From contig NZ_JAGEVL010000003.1 of assembly GCF_017583065.1 (NCBI RefSeq), positions 186,001 through 250,000 on the forward strand: 64,000 bases of DNA, written 5' to 3'. The stretch comes from Staphylococcus shinii. Lineage in GTDB: Bacteria; Bacillota; Bacilli; Staphylococcales; Staphylococcaceae. Shown here piece by piece: positions 63,676 through 64,000 of this stretch (positions are counted from its first letter, which is position 1; each line of letters starts with the position of its first letter). Under the pieces are notes generated by a model. The model was given only the letters and a program-made list of their open reading frames with translations. It was not told the DNA's origin and did not search any database. A program made the position numbers and the translations under genes.

Positions 63676-64000
63676 TTAATATTGTTTAGCTTTCTTTAAT
63701 TTTTTCGTCTTTAAATCAAAAGCATCTTGAATCTTTTTTGAAGATGAGACCTCAGGCACTCCAACGTGCCACCAACTTTCATACCCATCCGTCATTGTTT
63801 TAGGCAACACTTTAATTTCAATCAACGTGCTAACTTCTTGCTGTTCTGCGTCTTTGATTGCTTCCTCTAATTCTTCTAGTGAATAAACTTTATATACCTT
63901 TGCTCCATACCCTTCAGCAACTTTGGCATAATCTATATTTAATATTTCATTTTCTGAAGTTCTAAACTCTGTATGATAACTATTAACTCCATTTTCCATT
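63676..64000 (-). CDS. iolD: 3D-(3,5/4)-trihydroxycyclohexane-1,2-dione hydrolase, C-terminal part
   Basis: About 107 residues are present before the right edge. The stretch [40 protein letters not shown] sequence (read here as [19 protein letters not shown]) and [12 protein letters not shown] match the end of IolD, a thiamine-diphosphate enzyme that opens the ring to 5-deoxyglucuronate. The frame continues past the edge, so the first ATG in view at 63999 is internal. It is the first visible gene of the iolD-iolH-iolI unit. Confidence 0.88.
   Translation of the reverse strand, partial: MENGVNSYHTEFRTSENEILNIDYAKVAEGYGAKVYKVYSLEELEEAIKDAEQQEVSTLIEIKVLPKTMTDGYESWWHVGVPEVSSSKKIQDAFDLKTKKLKKAKQY

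Noticed and set aside
1..64000. CRISPR arrays, insertion sequences, prophage, tRNA or rRNA
   Set aside because: No regularly spaced long repeats, transposase or integrase frames, phage modules, or cloverleaf/rRNA segments were seen.

Overview
The window looks like the chromosome of a low-GC Gram-positive coccus, almost certainly a coagulase-negative Staphylococcus. The evidence is the strong A+T bias, the AAGGAGG-type ribosome binding sites, the T-box-led metICFE operon divergent from a parB/spo0J-like gene, the fadXDEBA fatty-acid cluster, an mntABC operon with an MntR-type box, and a cysH-cysJI-siroheme-sat-cysC sulfate operon. Assignment to a saprophyticus-like species is only a guess, based on the sulfate-assimilation and myo-inositol genes. 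No phage, insertion sequence, CRISPR, rRNA or tRNA was seen.

Layout. 1-5.3 kb: a drug-efflux-type MFS gene cut by the left edge, its divergent HxlR regulator, a MaoC-like hydratase, a DUF1304 membrane protein and a two-gene ABC exporter. 5.3-12.2 kb: a sugar porter, an aeRF1-like protein, a SEDS-family (FtsW/RodA) gene coupled to a PAP2 phosphatase, a methyltransferase, adenosine deaminase and a small membrane protein. 12.2-21.8 kb: a minus-strand sulfate assimilation operon (cysH-cysJ-cysI-sumT-sirB-sirC-tauE-like-sat-cysC). It takes sulfate through APS/PAPS to sulfite and sulfide and makes the siroheme that CysI needs. 22.1-24.6 kb: flavohaemoglobin and parB-like genes. 24.7-32.2 kb: a Met T-box leader and metI-metC-metF-metE plus a cyclase-family gene, which use the sulfide to make methionine.

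32.2-37.3 kb is an accessory-looking stretch: a second, orphan CysJ-like flavoreductase behind a Fur-like palindrome, a BNR-repeat beta-propeller, and a LytTR/DUF3021/DUF4188 operon with a two-repeat LytTR-type operator. 37.4-45.3 kb: the fadXDEBA beta-oxidation operon with cre-like sites. 45.7-50.4 kb: an mgtE-like channel gene and mntABC, both with the same MntR-type TTAGGyTAACCTAA palindrome on their promoters. 50.6-53.8 kb: a second MFS gene, decayed coding sequence, a tautomerase and a frameshifted aldo/keto reductase.

53.9-64.0 kb is a myo-inositol catabolic locus. iolA-B-C-E-J-G plus a TIM-barrel gene run leftward from a promoter shared with the divergent regulator iolR. iolD-iolH-iolI form a second leftward unit entering from the right edge. 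The iolA/iolR intergenic region carries two arrays of exactly 11-bp-spaced repeats (three and four copies) on the two promoters plus a cre site in the iolA leader, so the control circuit can be read in detail.

Several starts were moved from the longest open frame using ribosome binding sites or paralogue alignment: ABC ATPase, adenosine deaminase, cysC, metI, the cyclase gene, cysJ2, DUF4188, fadE, mgtE and mntB.
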